The notes below the pieces were generated by a model. That model was not told the DNA's origin. It worked only from the letters and a program-made list of their open reading frames with translations, and did no database searches. From Ruminiclostridium papyrosolvens DSM 2782 (lineage in GTDB: Bacteria > Bacillota > Clostridia > Acetivibrionales > DSM-1351), in the NCBI RefSeq assembly GCF_029318685.1, contig NZ_CP119677.1:3339001-3403000 (forward strand): a stretch of DNA of 64,000 nucleotides, written 5' to 3'. A program made the translations under genes and the position numbers. Of the stretch, positions 43,487 through 51,272 are shown piece by piece; position 1 is the stretch's first letter, and each line of letters opens with the position of its first letter.

Positions 43487-44869
43487 TTACATCTTCATTT
43501 CAAAATCGTGCCCGCTGTGGTCATCTTCCTTTTGACCGACCGCTAATTTCTTCTTCCTGCCGGTATGCTGCGGTGGTTTCGTGGAGGCATTCTTTAGGGG
43601 AACAGGGTTGTCCAGCCGTTCCAAAGCGCGCCCCAGCTGAACCACACTGCCGCCAATGCCAGCAAGGTCAAGGGAATGACGATCCACAGCGGCGTCCATG
43701 TCAGGTGCGGCAGCCGCAGCTTCGGCAGAGAAAAATGCTTCTCTTTCTGTTTCCCAGCCTGTGACAACGTCTGCTGTATCTGCAGTAGGCTCTTGCTGAT
43801 TTGCTCCAGCTCCGACCCCGCAGGTAGACTGTTCAGTTGGGTTTTGATGCTGTGGAGCTGCTGTTGTAAGGTTTTCTGCTGTTTCTCCAAGTTCTCGATT
43901 CCATCCCAAATCAGTCCTTGATTGTAGAACAGGTTGTCCAGCTTCTCCTGTGTCAGAGGACAAGACGGGCTGTTCTGCAATGGCTGCTGGGGAATCGGTT
44001 CGACTGGCTGCGAGCCTGCGTTGCGCTGTTTCAATTCTTCTAAACTCAAATTCACGCTCCATCATCTCCTTTAAATAGCGGGCGTCATGGAGCTTCAAAT
44101 CCCGGCAGGACATGGTGTTGGGGCAGGTGTAAGTGATGTATTTTCTGCTGTTCTCCCATCTAACGGCATAGCCCTGTCGCTCCATATTTTCAATAAAATC
44201 TTTTTTTGTGCTGCTGATTTTCATCGCAGTATCAATTGCGTTCATCAACGAAAACTTCCAACTCTGTCCCTTGGCGGCAGCGCGGTATTCCCGGGAGGCG
44301 AGACTTTGGGCCTTGCCGCCTGTGTACGGTTCCAGAGTAGTCAGCCCATATTGCTGACAAATTTGGTCTGAATATGCCCGAAGCTTTAATAGTGTTTTGG
44401 GGCCTTGATGCAATTTCTTTCCTGTTTTAAAGCTGACCGAGTTGATAATAAAATGAGAATGCAGATGCTCATTATCTACGTGAGTGGCGATAACCACCTC
44501 AAAATCCGGATAATTATCCTCCGCAAATTTAACAGCAATCTCATGAGCGGTTTTGGGTGAGATGGTTTCGCCATCCTTAAAGGCTTGGTCGTAGTGATAG
44601 AACATGGTTTGGTCAGCCTTTTTAAAGCTGTTCTTGGTTGCCATGAATTCTTGAAACGCTGTTTCGGGACAGCAATCCTTGCCGGAGATTAAGCGGATAC
44701 AGCCGGTCTTATCCGCATCGGTGGAATAGGTTTGGTAGTTGACGGTGTGGTCACAATTGAATTTCTCCGGTTCGATGCACACCTTGAAATCCTGCAAAAT
44801 ATATTCGATTTCATTTCGCATGGAGAAGGCATTTTGCTTTTTACAGGGGATGAAGTTAACCGTTGCCAT
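43487..44869 (-). CDS. MobA-type relaxase
   Basis: The 460-aa relaxase nicks oriT and leads single-stranded transfer. It starts with the ATG that overlaps the mobC stop codon (TAATG). The metal-binding motif THVDNEHLHSHFIINSV lies near residue 130, and TYSTDADKTG and QQYGLTTLEPYTGG are family features. From about residue 270 the protein becomes low in complexity (Ala, Glu, Gln, Thr). This is exactly where a second gene is read in another frame. The last 35 residues, beyond that gene, look protein-like again (PQHTGRKKKLAVGQKEDDH). Confidence 0.9.
   Translation of the reverse strand: MATVNFIPCKKQNAFSMRNEIEYILQDFKVCIEPEKFNCDHTVNYQTYSTDADKTGCIRLISGKDCCPETAFQEFMATKNSFKKADQTMFYHYDQAFKDGETISPKTAHEIAVKFAEDNYPDFEVVIATHVDNEHLHSHFIINSVSFKTGKKLHQGPKTLLKLRAYSDQICQQYGLTTLEPYTGGKAQSLASREYRAAAKGQSWKFSLMNAIDTAMKISSTKKDFIENMERQGYAVRWENSRKYITYTCPNTMSCRDLKLHDARYLKEMMEREFEFRRIETAQRRLAASRTDSPAAIAEQPVLSSDTGEAGQPVLQSRTDLGWNRELGETAENLTTAAPQHQNPTEQSTCGVGAGANQQEPTADTADVVTGWETEREAFFSAEAAAAAPDMDAAVDRHSLDLAGIGGSVVQLGRALERLDNPVPLKNASTKPPQHTGRKKKLAVGQKEDDHSGHDFEMKM
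43594..44055 (-). CDS. Nested membrane protein inside the relaxase gene (MobB-like)
   Basis: This 153-aa frame lies wholly within the relaxase gene, in a different frame. It starts with GTG, ten bases after AAAGGAG. The product is coherent: a Pro/Gln-rich start, a coiled coil (about residues 38-100, with LEKQQKTLQQQLHSIKTQL), a basic linker and one membrane helix LWIVIPLTLLALAAVWFSW near the end. ColE1- and RSF1010-type plasmids also nest a membrane-associated MobB in the relaxase gene. I infer a similar role; homology is not shown. Confidence 0.68.
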   Translation of the reverse strand: MNLSLEELKQRNAGSQPVEPIPQQPLQNSPSCPLTQEKLDNLFYNQGLIWDGIENLEKQQKTLQQQLHSIKTQLNSLPAGSELEQISKSLLQIQQTLSQAGKQKEKHFSLPKLRLPHLTWTPLWIVIPLTLLALAAVWFSWGALWNGWTTLFP

Positions 44870-45174
44870 TACCGATTCACCTGGCAAAGTGCGGACAGCT
44901 TTTCATAGATATCGCTTAGCTGTGCCTTGGTTTCGGAGAGATAAACGATATTTATCCTATCCATATTAGCCAGAGTGGTAAGCTGATTGAGGTTTCTGCC
45001 GATGGCTTTTAGCTCATTAATGAGCTCCTGTACTCCATCTACTACGACAATATCTTTATCGGTTATGGCTCGTTCTAAAAATTCCGTCATGGTAACATGG
45101 CCACGCTTGGCTTTTCGTTTCAGGGATTGATAGGTGCTTTCGCTGATGCGAAAGGCAAAGGGTTTCTTTTTCAT
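44869..45174 (-). CDS. MobC-type relaxosome accessory protein
   Basis: The 101-aa protein has a ribbon-helix-helix start (KPFAFRISESTYQSLKRKAKR, MTEFLERAI) and a C-terminal NELKAIGRNLNQLTTLANM motif typical of MobC. It binds near oriT and helps the relaxase open the DNA. GGAGAACC precedes the ATG. It is translationally coupled to the relaxase. A broken homologue is at 29555. Confidence 0.92.
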   Translation of the reverse strand: MKKKPFAFRISESTYQSLKRKAKRGHVTMTEFLERAITDKDIVVVDGVQELINELKAIGRNLNQLTTLANMDRINIVYLSETKAQLSDIYEKLSALCQVNR

Positions 45175-45392
45175 TGGCGGTTCTCCTTTGAATTTTCATT
45201 GCGCCAACGGCGCTCCATAAAGTGGGGGCCGGGGCTTCTGCCCCGAGCGAGCTGTGGCGGGCGTATAGCCCGACGCTCTGCTCGCCTCACCCAAGGGGTG
45301 AGAAATGTAGCCGAAACGCCCTCGTTTTATCTGAAATAAGTGCAAATCCGAAGTTGTCCCGGGCAGTGGCTCAATTTGCGGTTTTATTCGGG
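45175..45392. other. Candidate oriT region
   Basis: This 218-bp, GC-rich gap lies just upstream of mobC. It contains three successive hairpins: CGGGGC/GCCCCG (45230-45245), GGGC/GCCC (about 45259-45271) and CTCACCC/GGGGTGAG (about 45286-45302). Such clusters beside mobC are usual for oriT. No nic site can be named from sequence alone. Confidence 0.5.
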
Positions 45393-46517
45393 TTAGGTGG
45401 AGTTATCCACTCCGCCGTCATTCTCGCCACACAGGGGCGAACAGGGGGCAACGGTAGCGAGATTGCAGCCCTGTGACGGTGCTGACGGCAAAGACGGCAA
45501 GTTTTGGGGGCTTGATTCTACCGTCATATCGTCATTGCCGTCATAGCAGAGAGTGAACTCTCGTCGCTCAAAAGTCCTGTTCTCGGAATAATGAATTCTA
45601 TTTCTACCCAGATGCTCCATGTGCTTAATGATTCTCTTCTTCAGAATTGCGGGGCTGCAATCCAGATTCAAGTTTTCTATCAGCTCGGTTGCCGTCCCGG
45701 TGAAGCTGCCTGCCGATTTTATAAAATCACAGAGAAGAAAAATTTCATCCGGTATGATCAGCTGCTCTATTTCAATCGGTTCCAGCAGCTCCCATAAAAA
45801 TTTGTTCTTGTTGAACTCCAAGAACAGTTCCCGCCCCTCAATATCTCTGCCCGTGCAAATCAGCTTTGCCGTGTTTTCAGTTCGCTTGTCTTTTTGCAGT
45901 ACAAAGTTTGTATCTGCACCACCTGCAATACCGCTGGTGCCCGAAATCATATTGAGCGGATCAGCATCGCCTGTTTTTCTAAGATGATGTACGAGCAGGA
46001 TGGCAAGATGGTGACGGTCCGCAATTTGCTTCAGTGCGCTGATGTCATCATAATCGGAGGCATAGGGATTGACATTTGCGGAAACGGTTTTGCGAACCTT
46101 TTGCAGGGTGTCAATCACAATCAATCCTATGTCGGGATGCTCTTTGATAAAGTTTTCAATCTGATGTTCCAAACCATGGCCGATAGCATCGCTCATAATG
46201 GCAAAGTGAAGTGTCGCCGGTTGAAGTGTCGCCGGTGCTTCATCGGTAATTTCAAACAGCCTGCTTTGGATACGGGCGAAGCTGTCCTCTAAGCAGAGAT
46301 ACAGGACTTCGCTTTTCAGAGTTTCAAACCCCCATACCTTTTCGCCCTTTGCCACCTGTAAGCAGATCCACAGCGCCAGCCAGCTCTTGCCTATTTTCGG
46401 TGAACCTGCCAGCACATGTAGTCCTTCGGGCAACAGACCGCTGACAATGAACTTCAGCGGCTCCATGGGTGTGGTCATCAAAGTTTCCGCATCCATGGTT
46501 TCTAACTTTTTTGACAT
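45393..46517 (-). CDS. RepA-like / AAA_25 helicase-type ATPase
   Basis: The 374-aa protein has the RecA-fold of RepA-type hexameric helicases: Walker A GSPKIGKSW, Walker B GLIVIDTL, and LLVHHLRKTGDADPLNMISGTSGI. A winged-helix-like C-terminal part follows. It likely supports replication of the excised circle. A 15-bp tandem duplication near 46210-46240 gives the repeated peptide PATLQ-PATLH. The gene is divergent from the DUF6076 gene. Confidence 0.87.
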   Translation of the reverse strand: MSKKLETMDAETLMTTPMEPLKFIVSGLLPEGLHVLAGSPKIGKSWLALWICLQVAKGEKVWGFETLKSEVLYLCLEDSFARIQSRLFEITDEAPATLQPATLHFAIMSDAIGHGLEHQIENFIKEHPDIGLIVIDTLQKVRKTVSANVNPYASDYDDISALKQIADRHHLAILLVHHLRKTGDADPLNMISGTSGIAGGADTNFVLQKDKRTENTAKLICTGRDIEGRELFLEFNKNKFLWELLEPIEIEQLIIPDEIFLLCDFIKSAGSFTGTATELIENLNLDCSPAILKKRIIKHMEHLGRNRIHYSENRTFERREFTLCYDGNDDMTVESSPQNLPSLPSAPSQGCNLATVAPCSPLCGENDGGVDNST

Positions 46518-46571
46518 TTGCGATTCCTCCTCTTAATTCAATTTGCTTTGAGATGTGCAATAAATCGAATA

Positions 46572-46600
46572 TTGAAAACTTCTATTCCTTGTGATACCAT
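46572..46600 (+). promoter_or_regulatory. Promoter of the DUF6076 gene
   Basis: TTGAAA (46572-46577) and TACCAT (46595-46600) with a 17-bp spacer. The same boxes and spacing are kept in front of the pseudogene copy at 29816-29844, which supports the call. Confidence 0.65.
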
Positions 46601-46685
46601 TGTCCTATATCCAGAAACAGAAATACACAGCGAATCGCAGAAATGCCGTTTTGCAGAAAATCGATTATTTGCGAGAGGAGTGCCT

Positions 46686-47774
46686 ATGGAACAGTACCCA
46701 CTGATTAAAATTTTCGAGGGAAGTGATAAGCTGATTTACTCCATGGCTTACGCCTATCCGGACAAGGTGACTCAGTACGCGCAAAAGTTTATTGGGAATG
46801 GGCTAATTGAATTTGTAGAAATGGATTTAGAAGAATACACAACACTGTTCACTGAAACGAAGTCCATTCCGCTCACTATGGCGAACTATCAGACAATCAG
46901 AAGCAAAATATTTGATGTTGCGCAAACTATTGCGGGCAAGCACCGCTATGTCTATTTCTTCTTGGTGGGCTTGCTGAACAACATTTTAAAAGAACCCATC
47001 TATGCCAAAGACGAATTTGAGGCTGCCTTGCTCAGACCCCTTGCAATTTGCATAGAGGAATTGGAACACATTTTAGAACTACAGGAGGTATGCACGAAAG
47101 CGGTCACCACCTGTTTGGATAAAGAAAGCCGCTCGGACAAGGAAATGTCCCAGCGGCTTTGTGAGTTTGTATCGGAGTACCCCGGCTTTGCCGAGGCTGC
47201 TGTGAAAATAAAATACGAGCTGCTGCCGAAGAAAAATGGCAAGGTGGATATGGATACGCTTAAGGATATCCATGATTGGAATCTACGGGAAACAGACGAG
47301 CTTTTGGAAATCATGCACCAGGATGGTGAGGGTGTCAGCCTGATGCCATACTATCTCTTTGAATATCTGGATGAGCTGCTTTATTTTGAGTTTACCGAGA
47401 TGCTTAAAAATGCACAGTTCATTAAGCGATGCAAACTGTGCAGCCGCTATTTTGTATTGACCGATAAACGTAAGCGGGATTTTTGCGACCGGCCTTATAA
47501 TGGTAATTGTACATGTAAACAGGTTGGAGCAAAGCTGTTTTATGATCAGGGCATGCAGGGTAACGATTATTTGCTTGCGTTTCTGACCTTGTACAACAAG
47601 GTTTACTCTCGCCGTTACCGTGCGGACAATAAATTGCCGGAAGAGTTTAGCGGCAAGGACATGTCCTCGGAGGAATATGCCCAGTGGGCAAAGCTGGCGC
47701 GGCAGGCTCGGAGCGATTATCTTGATGGGAAAATTACGGGTGAAGAAATGCTGGAGAAAATCAAGGTGGATTAA
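46686..47774 (+). CDS. DUF6076-type protein with a zinc-binding motif
   Basis: GAGAGGAG five bases upstream sets the start at 46686 (362 aa); the frame also opens at 46518, inside the promoter region. The protein is mainly helical. Near its C terminus CKLCSRYFVL...DFCDRP...CTCKQVGAK has the spacing of a treble-clef zinc site. The last 60 residues are basic and helical. From memory it fits DUF6076, common on mobilizable elements. The function is not known; its retention in both elements argues for a role in their upkeep. Confidence 0.8.
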   Translation: MEQYPLIKIFEGSDKLIYSMAYAYPDKVTQYAQKFIGNGLIEFVEMDLEEYTTLFTETKSIPLTMANYQTIRSKIFDVAQTIAGKHRYVYFFLVGLLNNILKEPIYAKDEFEAALLRPLAICIEELEHILELQEVCTKAVTTCLDKESRSDKEMSQRLCEFVSEYPGFAEAAVKIKYELLPKKNGKVDMDTLKDIHDWNLRETDELLEIMHQDGEGVSLMPYYLFEYLDELLYFEFTEMLKNAQFIKRCKLCSRYFVLTDKRKRDFCDRPYNGNCTCKQVGAKLFYDQGMQGNDYLLAFLTLYNKVYSRRYRADNKLPEEFSGKDMSSEEYAQWAKLARQARSDYLDGKITGEEMLEKIKVD

Positions 47775-47808
47775 TGGGGTACGTGTTTAGCAATTCTCTA
47801 TGCAAAAC

Positions 47809-47842
47809 AACAAAGACTGCTCCCGTTGGAACAGCCTTTGTT
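47809..47842. terminator. Bidirectional terminator between convergent genes
   Basis: AACAAAGACTG and CAGCCTTTGTT pair with one mismatch around a 12-nt loop, between the DUF6076 gene and the convergent gene ending at 47874. Confidence 0.65.
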
Positions 47843-47873
47843 GTGGGATAGGATAGAACACTTGCCTTCGCTT

Positions 47874-48389
47874 CTAATCCATACGCCCCACCATTTTATT
47901 GATGTCACCATCACCGTCCACGAAAATTGCAACATTGGGCTCATCGTTATCATCAATCCAACCAAAGCCGAGAAAGTAGACCTGCTTTTGACCATCCATT
48001 GTGCGAGTGTCACCCATCCTTGGCTCCCATGCCGTTGCCGTCACTGTGTTTTTCGATGTTACCGGGGTGGGGGTAGGGTCGTCCCTCAAGGTGTTGCTCT
48101 CGGTCAAAATCTCCGTGGTGTCAGATGGGTTTAGCGGCTCAAAATCGATTTCTGTGTGGGTGTTGTCCTGCGGTGGAATTTGGGTGCTGATTTCGGCGCT
48201 TTCTTCGCTTACAAGAGCTTTGTTTTCTGCGGGCAGGGTGTTATCCCTAATGGTCACAGGTGCTGACACAGGGCGAACCTTGGGAACGAGTGGCTCTGAT
48301 GTAGCTTGGTTGAACAGTGGAATTATTAGCAGAGAAATAATTGCTAATGCGGACACTGCTGTAATAGTTTTAGCTTTCTTTTTCATCAT
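47874..48389 (-). CDS. Membrane-anchored protein, DUF6550-like
   Basis: GAAGGGAG precedes an ATG-ATG pair at 48389 (171 aa). KKKAKTITAVSALAIISLLIIPL is a signal anchor. A long Thr/Pro/Glu-rich spacer (about residues 30-110) leads to a compact C-terminal block, KQVYFLGFGWIDDNDEPNVAIFVDGDGDINKMVG. From memory this final block is that of DUF6550 proteins on conjugative and mobilizable elements. A surface role is inferred. It overlaps the upstream gene by 20 bp. Confidence 0.7.
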   Translation of the reverse strand: MMKKKAKTITAVSALAIISLLIIPLFNQATSEPLVPKVRPVSAPVTIRDNTLPAENKALVSEESAEISTQIPPQDNTHTEIDFEPLNPSDTTEILTESNTLRDDPTPTPVTSKNTVTATAWEPRMGDTRTMDGQKQVYFLGFGWIDDNDEPNVAIFVDGDGDINKMVGRMD

Positions 48390-48693
48390 CGGCTTCTCCC
48401 TTCGGCATAAAAAATTGACCACAGTCATTGAGAACCTCCTCAAGACTGTGGTCATAATTTTTCAGTTCCGTTGTAAGTTCCATTCCAAGCCCGAAGCCTT
48501 GGATGAAGCTCGCCTTGCTTTGATAGTTACAAATCATTCCCAAGGCATCAATGATTCGCAGCACTGTTTTTCTATCTTCCTTTGACAGACGGTCAATCAA
48601 AATTTTGTGGTTTTCCTCCACGGATAATCTAAGCTCATTAAAATCCTGTTGCTTAAAAAAGCTATGGTACAGGTCGTCTAATCGTTTTGGCAT
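48370..48693 (-). CDS. Small uncharacterised helical protein
   Basis: The 107-aa product starts MPKRLDDLYHSFFKQQDF after GGAGG. It is helical throughout, with SFIQGFGLGMELTTEL near residue 70 and an acidic end. I do not recognise a family with certainty. It is translationally coupled to the anchored protein gene downstream, and the pair points away from the restriction operon. Confidence 0.65.
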   Translation of the reverse strand: MPKRLDDLYHSFFKQQDFNELRLSVEENHKILIDRLSKEDRKTVLRIIDALGMICNYQSKASFIQGFGLGMELTTELKNYDHSLEEVLNDCGQFFMPKGEADDEKES

Positions 48694-48772
48694 ATTCCCG
48701 CCCTCCTTTAGCAACACAAGATACCACAATTAGAAAATCATAGCTACAAGAAAATATATAAACCCCAGAAGA

Positions 48773-48832
48773 TTGACAGTATGCACAATTATTTGCTATA
48801 ATATGTATGTTGTAAGTTTACAACATACATAT
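48773..48832 (+). promoter_or_regulatory. Promoter and operator of the restriction operon
   Basis: TTGACA (48773-48778) and TATAAT (48797-48802) are 18 bp apart. A perfect palindrome with 15-bp arms (48801-48815 and 48818-48832) and a 2-bp centre covers the end of the -10 box and the start site. It is the natural binding site for the XRE protein encoded next, which would repress the operon. Confidence 0.85.
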
Positions 48833-48850
48833 TAGAAAGGAGGTGTTTCC

Positions 48851-49279
48851 TTGAAGATAGCCCGAAAAGACAAAGTGAAGTTTGGTGCATTGGTAAATAA
48901 ATTTCGGCAAAAGATGCCCCGTGATATGAATCCACTTCGCAAAGTCGCCGCCGAGTGCGATATGAACTTTTCAACACTTAATGACATTGAAAAAGGTGAT
49001 GGTTTTCCTACAGAAGCGGTTGTGCTGCGGCTATCCGAAAACTTGCTTTTATCTGAAAAAGACAAGCATGGTCTTTTGGACAAATACTCGGATATTGCAA
49101 AGGTTGCACCCCCTGATATTGATAGATATCTAATTGCAGAAGACGGAAAAGCGTGGTGGGACGTCCTCCGATTAGCAGAAGGAAAAGATATCCCCCCTGA
49201 CACATTTAAAGAAATCAAGAAAATAATAACCGCATTGGAGGATAAAAAAGATGAGCCAACAGAACAGCCTGAATATTAA
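48851..49279 (+). CDS. XRE-type regulator of the restriction operon
   Basis: The 142-aa protein starts with TTG, seven bases after AAAGGAGG. A helix-turn-helix of Cro/CI type occupies residues 15-75 (LRKVAAECDMNFSTLNDIEKG). The remainder is helical with an acidic tail. It overlaps hsdM by 29 bp. As a controller placed first in a type I RM operon, it probably delays or limits restriction after entry into a new host. Confidence 0.87.
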   Translation: MKIARKDKVKFGALVNKFRQKMPRDMNPLRKVAAECDMNFSTLNDIEKGDGFPTEAVVLRLSENLLLSEKDKHGLLDKYSDIAKVAPPDIDRYLIAEDGKAWWDVLRLAEGKDIPPDTFKEIKKIITALEDKKDEPTEQPEY

Positions 49280-51260
49280 TGAGTATACAAATTTTATTTG
49301 GAAAATTGCCGATTTGCTCCGTGGTGACTATAAGCAGAGTGAATATGGTGATGTTGTTTTACCCTTTACCGTGCTTTGCCGTTTGGATAGCGTTTTGTTG
49401 GCAACGAAGGACAAGGTTTTAGAAATTGACAAGACCTCCAACTTTGGTGACAAGGTCAAAGAAAAATTGTTTGAACAAGCCACCGGCATGAAGTTTTACA
49501 ACAAAAGCAACTTTACTTTCAGAAAGCTAAAAGACGATGCACCCAATATTGCAGAAAATCTGCGTGACTATATAACCTCTTTTTCTGCCAATGTGCAAGA
49601 AATTATGGAGGCATTTAATATTTATGCCCAGATTGAACGGCTTGATAAAGCCGGGCTTCTCTATATGATCATTTCCAAGTATGCCGATGAAATTGATCTG
49701 AGTCCGGAAAAGGTACCCAATGACTTGATGGGTTATATCTTTGAAGAATTGATTCGCCGTTTTTCGGAAATTTCCAACGAGACAGCCGGTGAACACTTTA
49801 CCCCTCGTGAAGTTATTCGGTTAATGGTATCGCTTATTTTTAACGAGGACGGTGCCGAGCTTTCCGAAGATGGTAAAATGACCTCCCTGTACGACCCTGC
49901 GGCCGGTACGGGTGGCATGCTGGCGATTGGTTCTGATTATTTGAAGTCGCTTAATCAAACAATTTATGTAGATTGCTATGGGCAAGAGCTTAACCCGATG
50001 ACCTATGCTGTTTGCAAATCGGACATGCTGATTAAGGGGCAACAGTATGACCGCATTTATCGTGGCAACAGTTTTACTGAGGATGGTACTGCCGGAAAAA
50101 CTTTTTCGTACATGCTCTGCAACCCACCCTTCGGCGTGGAATGGAAGAAGTATGACAAGGCAATCAAAGAAGAAAACGAAAAGCTCGGTTTTGCCGGACG
50201 CTTTGGCGCAGGCCTACCTCGTATTTCTGACGGTTCGTTCCTATTTCTCCAACACATGATTAGTAAAATGAAGCCTGTTGATGAGGGTGGCAGCCGTATT
50301 GCCATTGTTTTTAATGGTTCTCCACTATTTACCGGTGATGCCGGTAGCGGTGAAAGTGAGATTCGCCGTTGGATTATTGAAAACGACTGGCTGGAGACCA
50401 TCGTCGCTCTGCCTGACCAGATGTTTTATAACACCGGCATCTCCACTTATATTTGGATTGTCACCAATCGAAAAAGCAAACTGCGTCAAGGAAAGATACA
50501 GCTGATTAACGCTGCAGATTTTTCAGAAAAGATGCGTAAATCCTTAGGCAGCAAACGAAATCAAATTACCGATACACAGATCAATGAGATTGTTGGTATT
50601 CATAAAGACTTTTTACCCAATGAGTACAGCAAGATTTTTGACAACGAGGATTTTGGATACTGGAAAGTTACGGTCGAACGCCCTGTCCGATACAACTTTT
50701 CCTGTTGCGAAGACCGTGTTTACAGTTTGCCTATTGTCTTTCAGAAAAAGAAAAACTGTACATGGAGCTGGTCACAAAATGATTTAGATGGTCAGCCAAT
50801 GCCACAGGATTTGATTGACCTTAAAAATGATTTGGTCGCCTTGGGCAATGAAGTTTACAGCGATGAAAAGCAATTTAAAGCATTAATTGCGCCAGTGGTA
50901 AAAAAGCACAAGCTCACTGCTATGCAGCAGAGAACACTGCTTTACAATGTGCTTAGTGCAGAGGATGAAAACGGTACCATTTATTTGGACGCTAAGGGAA
51001 ATCAGGTTGCAAATACATCTCTGCGTGATTATGAAACCGTCCCTTTGAAAACGGATATTCAGGAGTATTTTGCGCAGGAGGTTCTGCCCCATGTGCCCGA
51101 TGCATGGATTGATGAGAGCAAAACAAAAAAGGGATATGAAATTCCCTTTACACGGCAGTTTTATAAATATGTTCCGCTGCGTGCAAGCAGTGTAATTTTA
51201 AGTGAAATAAAAGCACTGGAAGATAAGATACAGGCTGATATTGCAGACTTGTTCGAGTAA
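49251..51260 (+). CDS. hsdM: Type I restriction-modification methyltransferase
   Basis: The 669-aa N6-adenine methyltransferase has the helical HsdM N domain (YTNFIWKIADLLRG), then GEHFTPREVIRLMV. The SAM motif DPAAGTGGML and the catalytic NPPFGVEW follow. The C-terminal third is longer than in many HsdM proteins. It overlaps the XRE gene and lies 12 bp before hsdS. With HsdS it protects the host DNA. Confidence 0.95.
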   Translation: MSQQNSLNINEYTNFIWKIADLLRGDYKQSEYGDVVLPFTVLCRLDSVLLATKDKVLEIDKTSNFGDKVKEKLFEQATGMKFYNKSNFTFRKLKDDAPNIAENLRDYITSFSANVQEIMEAFNIYAQIERLDKAGLLYMIISKYADEIDLSPEKVPNDLMGYIFEELIRRFSEISNETAGEHFTPREVIRLMVSLIFNEDGAELSEDGKMTSLYDPAAGTGGMLAIGSDYLKSLNQTIYVDCYGQELNPMTYAVCKSDMLIKGQQYDRIYRGNSFTEDGTAGKTFSYMLCNPPFGVEWKKYDKAIKEENEKLGFAGRFGAGLPRISDGSFLFLQHMISKMKPVDEGGSRIAIVFNGSPLFTGDAGSGESEIRRWIIENDWLETIVALPDQMFYNTGISTYIWIVTNRKSKLRQGKIQLINAADFSEKMRKSLGSKRNQITDTQINEIVGIHKDFLPNEYSKIFDNEDFGYWKVTVERPVRYNFSCCEDRVYSLPIVFQKKKNCTWSWSQNDLDGQPMPQDLIDLKNDLVALGNEVYSDEKQFKALIAPVVKKHKLTAMQQRTLLYNVLSAEDENGTIYLDAKGNQVANTSLRDYETVPLKTDIQEYFAQEVLPHVPDAWIDESKTKKGYEIPFTRQFYKYVPLRASSVILSEIKALEDKIQADIADLFE

Positions 51261-51272
51261 GGGGGTGAAAAT

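Noticed and set aside
43594-44055. First read as a shadow frame of the relaxase
   Set aside because: Shadow status was rejected, and the frame is listed as a gene, because of its ribosome site, coiled coil and membrane helix.
45097-45476. Short plus-strand open frames in the mobC/RepA gap
   Set aside because: They follow GC-rich hairpins, overlap mobC or RepA, and lack ribosome sites; the region is more likely oriT.
46200-46245. A 15-bp tandem duplication in the RepA-like gene as a regulatory repeat
   Set aside because: It is in frame and adds five residues only; a simple slippage event explains it.
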